A stretch of DNA of 17,096 nt from Stenotrophomonas maltophilia (GCA_002386405.1 DGIP01000266.1:1-17096), one strand, 5' to 3'. Positions 5,911 to 13,285 are shown, counted from the stretch's first letter. Numbers and translations are program-made. The notes: generated by a model from the letters alone, not told the origin.

Positions 5911-6585
5911 TCATAGCGACCGAAGGAACGCGGTGGCCGTGCTGATGCAATGCTGCAGCGTGGGCCTGTAGCCGCGCATATCGATTTCCTCGAAGGTAGC
6001 TTCTAGAACCGTTGATCGCGAGTTTATCCGCTCTATGAACTGTGTTCGATATCTCAAAAGGAATGGCGCTGCCGCGCTGAGACCCTCTGGGTCACGTTCA
6101 ATCACAGTGCACAGATCGAATAAGTCACGCGCTGTAGCTCGTTGCCCCCTGTGATACATCTTCTTGGCGATGATCTCTGCAGGCCGCTCAACTCGAACCG
6201 CGTGGCCGCAGATGTTCCACCACTCCCAAGCATCGCCCATCAAATTGGGCGATGCCACGAAGTCAACCTCGCCTTCTGCGAACTCAAGCTTCACGTAGGA
6301 GCTCGCATCCTCGACGTAGTTGGCTGTCATCGCGGCGGCGGTGTCACTTAGCCGCGGTGTTACGTATCCGAGGCACTGAGGATCCGGGACAAAAATATCG
6401 ATGTCTTTGCTGGCCCGATGGTCGTATCGGAACATCAGGACGGTGCCGCCCCCTAAGGTCCAGAAAGGACCATCGCCTCCCCCTACCGCTTGGATCTCCT
6501 GGATCAGCACCATGGCGTTCGCGAAGAGCGCCTTCCATGGCCCATCAGGCAATATCTGTTCTGGAAGCTCGTGCGCTGAAATCAT
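5911..6585 (-). CDS. nucleotidyltransferase toxin of the AbiEii/AbiGii family
   Basis: A 224-residue protein. The nucleotidyltransferase core is clear: LGGGT (44-48), then HRASKDIDIF (56-65) with the two metal-binding Asp residues D61 and D63. A downstream EVDFV (106-110) is a plausible third acidic site. The C-terminal part holds the conserved helix AEIIAKKMYHRGQRATARDLFDL (about 136-158), with KK and RDLFDL typical of AbiEii/MenT-like enzymes. Known relatives transfer nucleotides to tRNA or other targets and block growth, some as anti-phage abortive infection. The ATG overlaps the XRE gene stop as ATGA, so translation is coupled. Length is at the short end for the family (often 240-310). 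The target here is unknown. Confidence 0.85.
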   Translation of the reverse strand: MISAHELPEQILPDGPWKALFANAMVLIQEIQAVGGGDGPFWTLGGGTVLMFRYDHRASKDIDIFVPDPQCLGYVTPRLSDTAAAMTANYVEDASSYVKLEFAEGEVDFVASPNLMGDAWEWWNICGHAVRVERPAEIIAKKMYHRGQRATARDLFDLCTVIERDPEGLSAAAPFLLRYRTQFIERINSRSTVLEATFEEIDMRGYRPTLQHCISTATAFLRSL

Positions 6586-7079
6586 TTAAAGAGGCCATTG
6601 CGAACCAGTTCAAGACTATCCGCCAGCGATGCGACGTTCTTCCAGATTCTTTGCGGAGCAACGCGTTCTTTGATCGCAGCCTCTTCCACCGCCATCACCA
6701 GTAGCGGGATGGGGGCTTCCTCCAGCAGCGTGGCAACGTGGGCAATGAACTCACGCTTCAAATCGCCGGTGGCAAGAATGTGTGCAAGTTGCTCGGGATT
6801 GATTTCACGTTTGTAGCTCACGTTAGCCGCATTGGCTGCCATCCAGAGCGCTTTCTTGGCGCTTCTGGGCCCAGTTGAAGGCATGCCCGGACTAAGCCCG
6901 ATTACGTTCATCACCTGGCATACCCGGTTGAAGCCCAAATCCTTGAGCTTGCCACTCTCCAGGCCATTGATTGTCTGCCTGGTCAGCCCGGACAGCTTTG
7001 CAAGCAGTGCTTGGGAAAGCCCAAGCTCCGACCGCCGCTCCCTGATGGAATCGCCCACTTGAGCAAGATGACTGATCAT
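6582..7079 (-). CDS. XRE-family helix-turn-helix antitoxin
   Basis: A 165-residue protein from ATG 7079 with GGGGGTG upstream; an upstream extension to 7133 would cross the promoter palindrome and is unlikely. Residues 8-62 form a Cro/CI-type HTH: IRERRSELGLSQALLAKLSG, then LTRQTINGLESGK and a closing helix. The remainder (about 70-165) is helical and probably binds the toxin. The gene precedes the AbiEii-like toxin with a 4-bp ATGA overlap, the normal antitoxin-first order. Classical AbiE systems use a winged-helix AbiEi antitoxin, so this XRE partner marks a different subtype. It likely represses its own promoter. The antitoxin role is inferred from gene order. Confidence 0.82.
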   Translation of the reverse strand: MISHLAQVGDSIRERRSELGLSQALLAKLSGLTRQTINGLESGKLKDLGFNRVCQVMNVIGLSPGMPSTGPRSAKKALWMAANAANVSYKREINPEQLAHILATGDLKREFIAHVATLLEEAPIPLLVMAVEEAAIKERVAPQRIWKNVASLADSLELVRNGLFK

Positions 7080-7092
7080 TCCGCACCCCCGT

Positions 7093-7121
7093 GGTGTCCA
7101 ATATTTCCGACAATATACACC
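7093..7121 (-). promoter_or_regulatory. imperfect palindrome at the antitoxin promoter (candidate operator)
   Basis: GGTGT (7093-7097) and ACACC (7117-7121) flank AT-rich half-sites ATATT (7101-7105) and AATAT (7112-7116) in an otherwise GC-rich stretch. On the minus strand this covers TATATT/AATATT, a possible -10 region, with TTGGTT just upstream as a weak -35. It ends 14 bp before the XRE start. Autoregulation is the natural reading. Confidence 0.4.
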
Positions 7122-7297
7122 TAACCAACCCAAGCCGCGCGGCGCGACGGCTGGTCGGCCCCGCCCTTGACTTGGCCGGGTCCCGCCTGACTGGCCGGTC
7201 CAACGTGGCCCGTGTCACCCCACCGAACGGCTTCAGGCGCAGCGAGCGCATTGCCTTGCAGCCCATGGGGAGAAGATTGACCGGAAAGCCATTCAGC

Positions 7298-7317
7298 ATC
7301 GGCTTCGATGAGCCGAT
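7298..7317. repeat. 7-bp hairpin upstream of membrane protein gene
   Basis: ATCGGCT (7298-7304) and AGCCGAT (7311-7317) form a perfect stem with a 6-nt loop, 48 bp before the start of the next plus-strand gene. It lies in the divergent gap 7122-7365, which otherwise shows no gene. It could be a leader hairpin or operator. No T-run follows. Confidence 0.3.
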
Positions 7318-7339
7318 CTGCTATCGTCCTGCCCCAATC

Positions 7340-7360
7340 AGGAAGCAACAGGAAGCAACA
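7340..7360 (+). repeat. tandem 10-bp repeat carrying two ribosome-site cores
   Basis: GGAAGCAACA occurs twice back to back (7341-7350 and 7351-7360), preceded by A. Each copy provides an AGGAAG core. The second is about 10 nt from the ATG at 7366, a rather long spacer; the first is 20 nt away. Confidence 0.6.
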
Positions 7361-7365
7361 CGTTC

Positions 7366-7917
7366 ATGGATCGAACCGAGCGAGCACTTTTTGCCCTTGT
7401 TCTGGCCACGGCTGCGGGGCCTGCCGCCGCCTCCGACTTCCGTGGCTTTTTCTCCATGTTCATGGCCACGCCTTTCCTGATCTTCGCGGGACTGGTCTCG
7501 GGCTTCATCCTGCTGCGCCGCCATACCGCCCCCAGAAATGCCATGTCGCGCCATGCGCCGTTCCTGCTGCTGGTGCCAGCGTGGGCACAGCTGGCATTCC
7601 TCTGCGTCTTCATGCAGCAGCTGGTATGGGTTGGCATCCCGGTGGTGACGCTCCTGTTCGTGTTGGCGGCCCGCCGCATCTGGCGGGAGTCGCGCGGTGG
7701 GTTGGCATTGTGGATCCCGCGCGTGCTGTTGGTGTTGAGCGTGGTCGTCGCCGGTCTGATGGCGTGGGACATGAGCATCGTGGTGGGCTACCGCGGCAGC
7801 GATTACGCACTGGGCATGATCCTCCTGCTGGCAACACTGTGGGGCGTGTGCACCGGGCTGTGCCTTTTCGCTGCCCGAGGCAGGATTCAGCGTCACGATG
7901 CGAGCCGCTCACCGTAG
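7366..7917 (+). CDS. polytopic inner-membrane protein, function unknown
   Basis: A 183-residue hydrophobic protein. Residues 1-22 resemble a signal peptide (ALFALVLATAAGPAAA). About five further hydrophobic stretches lie at roughly 33-50, 64-82, 86-102, 113-135 and 144-169, separated by short basic loops (LLRRH, ARRIWRESR), which suggests positive-inside topology in the inner membrane. The tail is short and charged (RGRIQRHDASR). I recognise no family. The ATG at 7366 follows a duplicated AGGAAG element. It is the first of three short plus-strand genes and is divergent from the toxin-antitoxin pair. Confidence 0.7.
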   Translation: MDRTERALFALVLATAAGPAAASDFRGFFSMFMATPFLIFAGLVSGFILLRRHTAPRNAMSRHAPFLLLVPAWAQLAFLCVFMQQLVWVGIPVVTLLFVLAARRIWRESRGGLALWIPRVLLVLSVVVAGLMAWDMSIVVGYRGSDYALGMILLLATLWGVCTGLCLFAARGRIQRHDASRSP

Positions 7918-8020
7918 AATTACTGGGCCCGGCTACGCATTGACACGCATGCAATGATCGGGGCGTGGTTGCAGACTCTGAATGGTCGGCAGCGTGGCTG
8001 CCCCCTTTCGGAGCCTGGCC

Positions 8021-8467
8021 ATGAACCTTTGCCTCCCACGAATCGCCCTGCTGCGCGCGGCGGCCATGTTGGCCCTCGTCATACCCTCCCTCGCGTCCTC
8101 GCAGACCACGGTTGGAGCGCCGGCCACGGTTGCGGCACCGGAAGCCGAACGCCCACGCGCCTCCAACAAATGGCGGATCGTGTTCGACGAGCGGGCCAAG
8201 TCCGATGGCACGATCAGCTTCCGGGTCTGGCCAAAAGATGCACCACCGCTGCAGGTGAACGTGGCCGTGCTGGATGGCCAATCGGAGAACCACATCGCCA
8301 AGTCAGCCCGTGATGCGCTGGGGGTCGCCTTGGGCAAGGGCTTCCATGTGGAGACCGACGATGGCGAAGATGTGCTGGTGAAGGCCCGGCATGGCACCGG
8401 CGACTTCGGGCTGCAGCTGATCTCGAACACGGCACGCGACGTGGACATCAAGCTGCGCCGCGAGTGA
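8021..8467 (+). CDS. small secreted protein, function unknown
   Basis: A 148-residue protein. I chose ATG 8021 because GGAG lies 7 nt upstream and it opens directly into a signal peptide (RIALLRAAAMLALVIPSLASS, cleavage near residue 27). The in-frame ATG at 7982 has no ribosome site and would bury the signal. An Ala/Pro/Thr-rich linker follows (28-46), then a roughly 100-residue domain with alternating strands (NKWRIVFDE, TISFRVWP, PPLQVNVAVLDG), a short helix (HIAKSARDALGVAL), then FHVETDDGEDVLVKAR and a closing VDIKLRRE. A hairpin GGCAGC/GCTGCC (7988-7993/7997-8002) sits just upstream of the ribosome site. It is probably periplasmic. I recognise no family. Confidence 0.65.
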   Translation: MNLCLPRIALLRAAAMLALVIPSLASSQTTVGAPATVAAPEAERPRASNKWRIVFDERAKSDGTISFRVWPKDAPPLQVNVAVLDGQSENHIAKSARDALGVALGKGFHVETDDGEDVLVKARHGTGDFGLQLISNTARDVDIKLRRE

Positions 8468-8481
8468 GGAACGAGCGTTCC
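8468..8481. repeat. 14-bp palindrome after the secreted-protein stop
   Basis: GGAACG and CGTTCC with a 2-nt centre follow the TGA directly. It is in the 96-bp gap before the yegP homologue. It might be an operator for that gene or a weak terminator; no T-run follows. Confidence 0.25.
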
Positions 8482-8563
8482 GGACGTCGGTTTCAGGATA
8501 GACACCCGCCACTGCATGCAACACATTGCCTGCGCCATTCCTGGCGAGACAGGTGGAGGTCCC

Positions 8564-8893
8564 ATGGCTGCCAAGTTTCTGTTGACCCGCTCCGGCCCCC
8601 AGTTCCTTTTCGTGCTCAAGGCGGGCAATGGCGAGCCCATCCTGCACAGCGAGCGCTACACCACCAAGCAGAGCGCGCAGAACGGCATTGAATCGGTGCG
8701 GAAAAATTCGCCCGCCGACAGCCGCTACGAGCGCAAGAACGCCAGCAACGGCGAACCGATGTTCAACCTCAAGGCAGGAAATGGCGAGGTGATCGGCACC
8801 AGCGAGCGCTATTCGACCACCGCCGCGCGCGATGGCGGGATCGAATCGGTGAAGACCAACGCGCCTGCGGCGCCTGTAGACGATCAGACCTGA
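8564..8893 (+). CDS. yegP: YegP family protein (two DUF1508 repeats)
   Basis: A 109-residue protein from ATG 8564 with GGAGG about 4 nt upstream; the in-frame ATG at 8516 lacks a site. It consists of two DUF1508 repeats, each a three-stranded sheet plus helix. The first reads LKAGNGEPILHSERY...AQNGIESVRKNSP, the second LKAGNGEVIGTSERYS...RDGGIESVKTNAP, joined by RYERKNASNG. This matches E. coli YegP in length and architecture. The biochemical function of the family is not established; it is generally small, soluble and cytoplasmic. The gene is convergent with the esterase gene, with 22 bp between the stops and no clear terminator. Confidence 0.92.
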   Translation: MAAKFLLTRSGPQFLFVLKAGNGEPILHSERYTTKQSAQNGIESVRKNSPADSRYERKNASNGEPMFNLKAGNGEVIGTSERYSTTAARDGGIESVKTNAPAAPVDDQT

Positions 8894-8915
8894 CCGCCCC
8901 CAGGCACTAAAGCCG

Positions 8916-9878
8916 TCAGCCGCCTGGCTGCTTGCCGAGCAGGTACTTGAGCCCGTGCGTCAACCCGCGCGGGGCCACGCTCAGGTGGTCCTCATCGTTG
9001 AGCACGTCCAGCTTCAGGCGAAGCGATGGATAGTTGTGCGCGCGCAGCGCGGCCTGCATGTTCTTTGCATCGGCCACCATGTCCGCGTCGTTGCCGAAGG
9101 CCGGCGCTTCACGTTCGCCAACGTACATGTAGACCGATGCCTTCAGATCGTTGTGCCCGGCGCCGTAATCCTTCTCGAACCGCGACATCACATTGCGGTC
9201 GTACCAGAACGACGGACTGCCCACGATGTAGCCGGAAAACATGTCCGGATCGGTGAAGAGAATCTGGCTCCCAAGCAACGCGCCGTAGGAGTGGCCCAGC
9301 AACAGGCGCCGGCTTTCATCCGTGCGGTAGCGGCCAGCGACGAACGGCAGCACCAGCTCGCGCAGATAGGCGATGTAGGGTGCAGCGCCGCCGTGCACGG
9401 CGTCAGCCGGTGCGCTGCTCGGGCCGTTGGGTGTCGGGGTGTAGTCACGCCGGCGGCTGGTCATGCCATCGTCACCCACCGAATAGGACAGACCCACCAG
9501 GATGAACTCTTCCAGCTTGGGGCCTTCCACGTTCAGGCGACGGCCGATCTGCCGCGCCAACGGGAATGCGTAGTCGGCGTCGGTCACGTAAAGAACCGGG
9601 TATCGGCGGTCGGGGCTGTCGGCATAAGACGGCGGCAGCGCAACGAATACCTGGTACATCCGTCCGGAAACGGGGTCCGGCACATTCCACACCTCGCTAC
9701 CGACTACCTCGTAGGGTGCGCCCTCGCCGCGTTGGCCGCCCAGGGCGGACGCCTTGCGCGGTGCCTGTTCGGTCGGCGTCGCCGTGTCAGTGACCGCATT
9801 GGCGACCGCCGCGCTGGGCGTCTTGGCACAACTGGTCATCATCAGTGCAAGCAGTACAACCGCAACCTGTTTGTTCAA
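8916..9878 (-). CDS. lipoprotein serine esterase of the IroE/Fes-like alpha/beta-hydrolase family
   Basis: A 320-residue protein if started at TTG 9878, which has GGAG 8 nt upstream and opens a clean lipoprotein signal (MNKQVAVVLLALMMTS before Cys17). ATG 9914 is in frame but puts charged and polar residues ahead of it. The fold is the esterase D/enterochelin-esterase type (Pfam Esterase): MYQVFVALPPSY, RYPVLYVTDAD, LVGLSY, nucleophile Ser197 in GHSYG, GSPSFWYD, and the catalytic His298 in DEDHLS. Relatives hydrolyse siderophore esters, S-formylglutathione or simple acyl esters. With an outer-membrane or periplasmic anchor, siderophore or exogenous ester hydrolysis is plausible. No iron-uptake gene is nearby. 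It follows the DUF4275-like gene after 47 bp, so both are probably co-transcribed. Confidence 0.85.
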   Translation of the reverse strand: MNKQVAVVLLALMMTSCAKTPSAAVANAVTDTATPTEQAPRKASALGGQRGEGAPYEVVGSEVWNVPDPVSGRMYQVFVALPPSYADSPDRRYPVLYVTDADYAFPLARQIGRRLNVEGPKLEEFILVGLSYSVGDDGMTSRRRDYTPTPNGPSSAPADAVHGGAAPYIAYLRELVLPFVAGRYRTDESRRLLLGHSYGALLGSQILFTDPDMFSGYIVGSPSFWYDRNVMSRFEKDYGAGHNDLKASVYMYVGEREAPAFGNDADMVADAKNMQAALRAHNYPSLRLKLDVLNDEDHLSVAPRGLTHGLKYLLGKQPGG

Positions 9879-9925
9879 CGCTACCGCTCCATGGTGGTTC
9901 CGACACGGGAGCATACAAGATGCCG

Positions 9926-10411
9926 CTATTCGCACCACCCCTTGGCACGCGCCTCTGCCCGCTCCTGCGCCTTCCGCAGCGTTGCCTGGTTCTCCGCATC
10001 CAGCCTCGCGAAATCGCGGTGGCGGGCGAAGTAAGGCCCCAGCCAACCGGCCTCATGGGTGAATGCCATGGTCCAGGCAAAGTTAGGTGGGAACACATAA
10101 CAGTCAGACCACTCCGGCGTGTCCGGACGAACGTCGGTGAGGAACGCGGCATTGCGGTCGTTGGACAACACGACGAACTCCACACCGGTCTGCAACCGGT
10201 ATTCCGCCTCGGCCGCGTCGCCGCCGATACTGGGGGAGCGCCCGGCACTGAAGACGTGCCACATGAAGGCCTTGGTGTTCAGCCCCAACCGGTCATGACC
10301 GAACACGGAAAGCCATTCGCTGGCCAGCTTCCTGGCCTCTACTTCGGTATACCGGCGAATGATCTGCGTGGCGCTCACGCGGACGAGTGTATTGAATGGC
10401 CCTTGGCCCAC
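9926..10411 (-). CDS. DUF4275-like protein
   Basis: A 161-residue protein from GTG 10411, where GGAGG lies 12 nt upstream, a long spacer; GTG 10378 (150 residues) is the alternative but has no site. The C-terminal half contains DCYVFPPNFAWTMAFTHE, then GWLGPYFARH, followed by a charged helix (AENQATLRKAQERAEARAK). The WT...THE...GPYF pattern matches my recollection of DUF4275, best known from Firmicutes. The N-terminal part (ARKLASEWLSVFG, KAFMWHVFSAG) fits that family too. It has no signal peptide. Function unknown. It precedes the lipoprotein esterase gene on the same strand and is divergent from the flavoprotein gene, whose start is 18 bp away. Confidence 0.72.
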   Translation of the reverse strand: MGQGPFNTLVRVSATQIIRRYTEVEARKLASEWLSVFGHDRLGLNTKAFMWHVFSAGRSPSIGGDAAEAEYRLQTGVEFVVLSNDRNAAFLTDVRPDTPEWSDCYVFPPNFAWTMAFTHEAGWLGPYFARHRDFARLDAENQATLRKAQERAEARAKGWCE

Positions 10412-10428
10412 ACAACCAGGGTACCTCC

Positions 10429-11850
10429 ATGTCCAACTCCCCCCAGTCGCCGGGCCCGTCGGGTCCCACCCGCAGCTTCGACGCCATCATCATCGGCACC
10501 GGCCAGGCCGGGCCATCACTGGCCGGCCGGCTGGACGCGGCCGGGATGCGCGTCGCCATCATCGAACGCCACCTCGTGGGCGGCACCTGCGTCAATACCG
10601 GCTGCAAGCCGACCAAGACCCTGGTGGCCAGCGCCTATGCCGCGCAGATGGCCCGCCGGGGTGCCGAGTACGGGATTTCCACCGGCACGGTGAGCGTCGA
10701 CATGAAGGTGGTGGAGGCCCGCGCACGCAAGGTGATCATGGATTCGCGCAAAGGGAATGAGGACTGGCTGGCAGGCATGCCCAATGTCGAACTGATTCGT
10801 GGCCACGCCCGCTTCGATGGACCGGGCAGCATCACGGTCAACGGGGAGCGCCTTGCTGCCCCCCGCATCTTCGTCAATGTGGGCGGCCGCGCGGCGGTGC
10901 CGGACATGCCGGGCCTGGGCGATGTTCCCTACCTGACCAACAGCAGCATCGTGGCGCTGGACGCCCTGCCCCGCCACCTGGTGGTGGTGGGCGGGAGTTA
11001 CATCGGGCTGGAGTTCGCACAGATGTACCGGCGGTTCGGCGCGCAGGTGACCGTCATCGAGCGGGCCGACCGGCTGATCACGCGCGAGGACCCGGATGTC
11101 TCCGAGGCGGTGCGGGGCATCCTGGAAGATGAGGGCATCGAGGTGTGTACCGGCGCCGACAAGATTGCCTTCAGGAAGTTCGACGGCGGGATCGAGGTGG
11201 CCTTCGAGACCACCACCGGCCCCGCGGAGGTTGCCGGAAGCCACGTCCTGATCGCCATTGGCCGCCGCCCCAACACCGACGACCTCGGGCTGGACAGCGC
11301 AGGGATCGACCGGGATGAGCGCGGTTACATCAAGGTGGACGACCACCTGCAGGCATCGGTTCCCGGCGTATGGGCACTGGGTGACTGCAACGGCCGTGGT
11401 GCCTTCACCCACACCGCCTACAACGACTTCGAGATCGTGGCCGCCAACCTGCTGGATGGGGAGGACCGCCGGGTGAGCAGCCGGGTGCCGGGGTATGCGC
11501 TGTTCATCGACCCGCCGCTGGGTCGGGCCGGGATGTCCGAAGCAGAGGCGGTGAAGTCCGGCCGGCCCCTGCTCTTCTCCAAGCGACCCATGACCCGTGT
11601 CGGCCGTGCGGTAGAGAAAGGCGAGACCAAGGGGTTCATGAAGGTGGTGGCCGATGCCGAAACCCGGAAGATTCTCGGCGCGGCGATCCTGGGCACTGGC
11701 GGCGACGAGGCGATCCACGGCATCCTCGACATGATCAGTGCCGACCGGCCGCTGGATGAACTGCGCTGGGCGGTGCCGATCCACCCCACGGTTTCCGAAT
11801 TGATTCCCACGCTGCTGGTCGATCTTGCGCCGGCACCTGACCGAGGATGA
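10429..11850 (+). CDS. FAD-dependent pyridine nucleotide-disulfide oxidoreductase, mercuric-reductase-like
   Basis: A 473-residue flavoprotein. I chose ATG 10429 with AGGG 7 nt upstream. Motifs in order: FAD-binding GTGQAG (23-28) with E46; the redox disulfide GGTCVNTGCKPTK with Cys54 and Cys59; an NAD(P)-binding GGSYIGLEFAQ; ALGDCN of the second FAD motif; and in the dimerisation domain IHPTVSE, whose His normally supports thiol catalysis. This architecture is that of class I disulfide reductases (lipoamide dehydrogenase, glutathione reductase, MerA). There is no N-terminal HMA domain and no C-terminal vicinal Cys pair, so true mercury reduction is unlikely. The substrate is unknown. The stop overlaps ATGA with an upstream start option of the secreted hydrolase gene. 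Confidence 0.9.
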   Translation: MSNSPQSPGPSGPTRSFDAIIIGTGQAGPSLAGRLDAAGMRVAIIERHLVGGTCVNTGCKPTKTLVASAYAAQMARRGAEYGISTGTVSVDMKVVEARARKVIMDSRKGNEDWLAGMPNVELIRGHARFDGPGSITVNGERLAAPRIFVNVGGRAAVPDMPGLGDVPYLTNSSIVALDALPRHLVVVGGSYIGLEFAQMYRRFGAQVTVIERADRLITREDPDVSEAVRGILEDEGIEVCTGADKIAFRKFDGGIEVAFETTTGPAEVAGSHVLIAIGRRPNTDDLGLDSAGIDRDERGYIKVDDHLQASVPGVWALGDCNGRGAFTHTAYNDFEIVAANLLDGEDRRVSSRVPGYALFIDPPLGRAGMSEAEAVKSGRPLLFSKRPMTRVGRAVEKGETKGFMKVVADAETRKILGAAILGTGGDEAIHGILDMISADRPLDELRWAVPIHPTVSELIPTLLVDLAPAPDRG

Positions 11851-11855
11851 TCTGG

Positions 11856-12983
11856 ATGCGTACTGCTGCGACCGTCTCGCTGTGCCTGGGGCTGTGCACT
11901 GCCCTGCTGCTTCCGCCGGGCTGGGCCAAGGCTCCGGTGACCCCGGAAACCCACAGCGAAACGGGCACGCTGCAGGGCGCGCCCTGGCGCATCGACGTGC
12001 CGGCCCACTGGAACGGCGAGCTGGTGATGTACGCCCATGGTTTCGAGCCCGTCAGTACGCCGCGCCCGGACCCGTGGCCGGGTAACGCGTGGAGCGAGGC
12101 GCTGGTCAAGGCCGGTTATGCGGTGGCGCAGAGCGGGTACGCCGACCAGGGCTGGGCCGTGCGCGGGGCCATTGACGATCTGGAGCGGCTGCGGGCGCAG
12201 TTCGTGGCCCAGCATCCAGACACGAAACGCAGCTGGATCCTGGGCTTCTCGATGGGGGGCGCGGTGGCGATCGGAACGTTGGAGCGGATGCCGGAGCACT
12301 ACACCGGTGGCATCTCGATGTGCGGCGCCAACCTGCCGGGCGAGGTGCTGGCCGCCGAAGTGCTCACCTCGCTGGTGGCGTTCGAGTATTTCTTCCCCGG
12401 CGCGAAAGGGCTGCCGGAAGGCGGGTTGAGCTCACCTGCCGCTGCCACGTTGCCGCAGGGGGAGATGGTGGATGCCATCGCCGCTGCCGTGCAGTCCCGC
12501 CCGGAGGCAGCCGACGTGCTGGCAAAGCGCCTGGAGCTGACGGTGGATGAGCTGGCGGGCACCATCAGCCTGCATGCCCTGGTGTTCCAGCAGCTGGTCA
12601 AGATCAGCGGCGGCATTCCGGTCAGCAACAAGGACACGGTGTATGCCGGCTTCGGCGACGACAAGGCATTCAACGCCGGCGTACGGCGCATTGCCGCGGA
12701 CCCCCAGGCGAAGGCGAAGCTTGATCGCGACCTGCGCCTGACCGGCGCGCTGCGCCGGCCGCTGCTGCTGCAGTACAACCTCAATGACCCTTCCGTGACG
12801 CCTCGCTTCGAGCCGGTCTACCCGGCGCTTGCCGCCAAGGCAGGCGCGACGCCCCCGCCGAGGACGCTACCGCCCACCGGCGAAGGACATTGCGCGTTTA
12901 CGCCGGAACAGATTGTTGAAGCGGTGTCGATCCAGAGCCGGTCGTTGCCTGCGCGCCCCACTGGCGAAGCGCGGCGCCCCTGA
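11856..12983 (+). CDS. secreted alpha/beta hydrolase
   Basis: A 375-residue protein from ATG 11856, with GAGGA 8 nt upstream; ATG 11847 is the alternative, overlapping the flavoprotein stop as ATGA. The signal peptide covers about residues 1-24 (VSLCLGLCTALLLPPGWA). Fold landmarks are an oxyanion HGF (61-63), a GYADQGW loop and the nucleophile Ser132 in GFSMGG. A cap region covers about 150-290, and there is a probable catalytic His in GEGHCAFTPEQ near the C-terminus. It may act on esters or peptides in the periplasm or outside the cell. The coupling to a disulfide reductase has no obvious biochemical logic. The final 86 bp overlap, tail to tail, the end of the four-cysteine gene on the other strand. 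Confidence 0.82.
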   Translation: MRTAATVSLCLGLCTALLLPPGWAKAPVTPETHSETGTLQGAPWRIDVPAHWNGELVMYAHGFEPVSTPRPDPWPGNAWSEALVKAGYAVAQSGYADQGWAVRGAIDDLERLRAQFVAQHPDTKRSWILGFSMGGAVAIGTLERMPEHYTGGISMCGANLPGEVLAAEVLTSLVAFEYFFPGAKGLPEGGLSSPAAATLPQGEMVDAIAAAVQSRPEAADVLAKRLELTVDELAGTISLHALVFQQLVKISGGIPVSNKDTVYAGFGDDKAFNAGVRRIAADPQAKAKLDRDLRLTGALRRPLLLQYNLNDPSVTPRFEPVYPALAAKAGATPPPRTLPPTGEGHCAFTPEQIVEAVSIQSRSLPARPTGEARRP

Positions 12984-13230
12984 GCGACTGCTGGCCGCAC
13001 CCCGAGGGGCAGCGCAGCACGCGTGCGGCCGAGGTGCTGACGAAGCCCTCGCCTTCCTGCGCCTTGAATACCGCCTCGCAGGACAGGCAGCGCGCCACCA
13101 TCGAGTACAGGTGCACGATGCGCCCGCTGCACGGGTCCTGCAGCGCGTTCACATCCAGCAGTTCGAACTGGCAGCTGTCCGGCAGCGGGCGGCGCGGAAG
13201 CGGAAGGGGCAAGGAGGTCTGCAGGTTCAC
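12898..13230 (-). CDS. small four-cysteine (zinc-ribbon-like) protein, function unknown
   Basis: A 110-residue frame from GTG 13230. No convincing ribosome site is visible; the frame stays open to 13434 but the extension looks like noise. The protein has a Pro/Leu-rich start, then CQFELLDVNAL, and CLSC (Cys48, Cys51) paired with CPSGC (Cys74, Cys78), spaced like a small zinc ribbon. The last 17 residues are low-complexity. It lies 95 bp downstream of the CadC-like regulator gene on the same strand. Its 3' end overlaps the hydrolase gene on the opposite strand by 86 bp, so either its C-terminus or the hydrolase's is unusual. The cysteine pattern makes a real gene likely; metal binding is inferred. 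Confidence 0.55.
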   Translation of the reverse strand: MNLQTSLPLPLPRRPLPDSCQFELLDVNALQDPCSGRIVHLYSMVARCLSCEAVFKAQEGEGFVSTSAARVLRCPSGCGQQSLRGAALRQWGAQATTGSGSTPLQQSVPA

Positions 13231-13285
13231 GCTATGGGCGCCGTCGGGGGAATGGCAGCCACTGTAGGCAGCGCGGTGTGGAGCG

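Noticed and set aside
7121..7348. Minus-strand 75-codon frame upstream of the antitoxin gene
   Set aside because: No ribosome site, no motif, and it reads into the antitoxin promoter region.
7940..7968. TTGACA as a -35 box before the secreted-protein gene
   Set aside because: No -10-like hexamer at 16-18 bp; the match alone is expected by chance.
8955..10034. Plus-strand open frame of about 360 codons
   Set aside because: Mirror frame of the lipoprotein esterase and the DUF4275-like gene.
10516..11784. Minus-strand open frame of about 420 codons
   Set aside because: Mirror frame of the flavoprotein gene, whose motifs are unambiguous.
10429..11850. Mercury resistance gene merA
   Set aside because: The active-site motif is shared, but the N-terminal HMA domain and C-terminal Cys pair are missing and no other mer genes are present.
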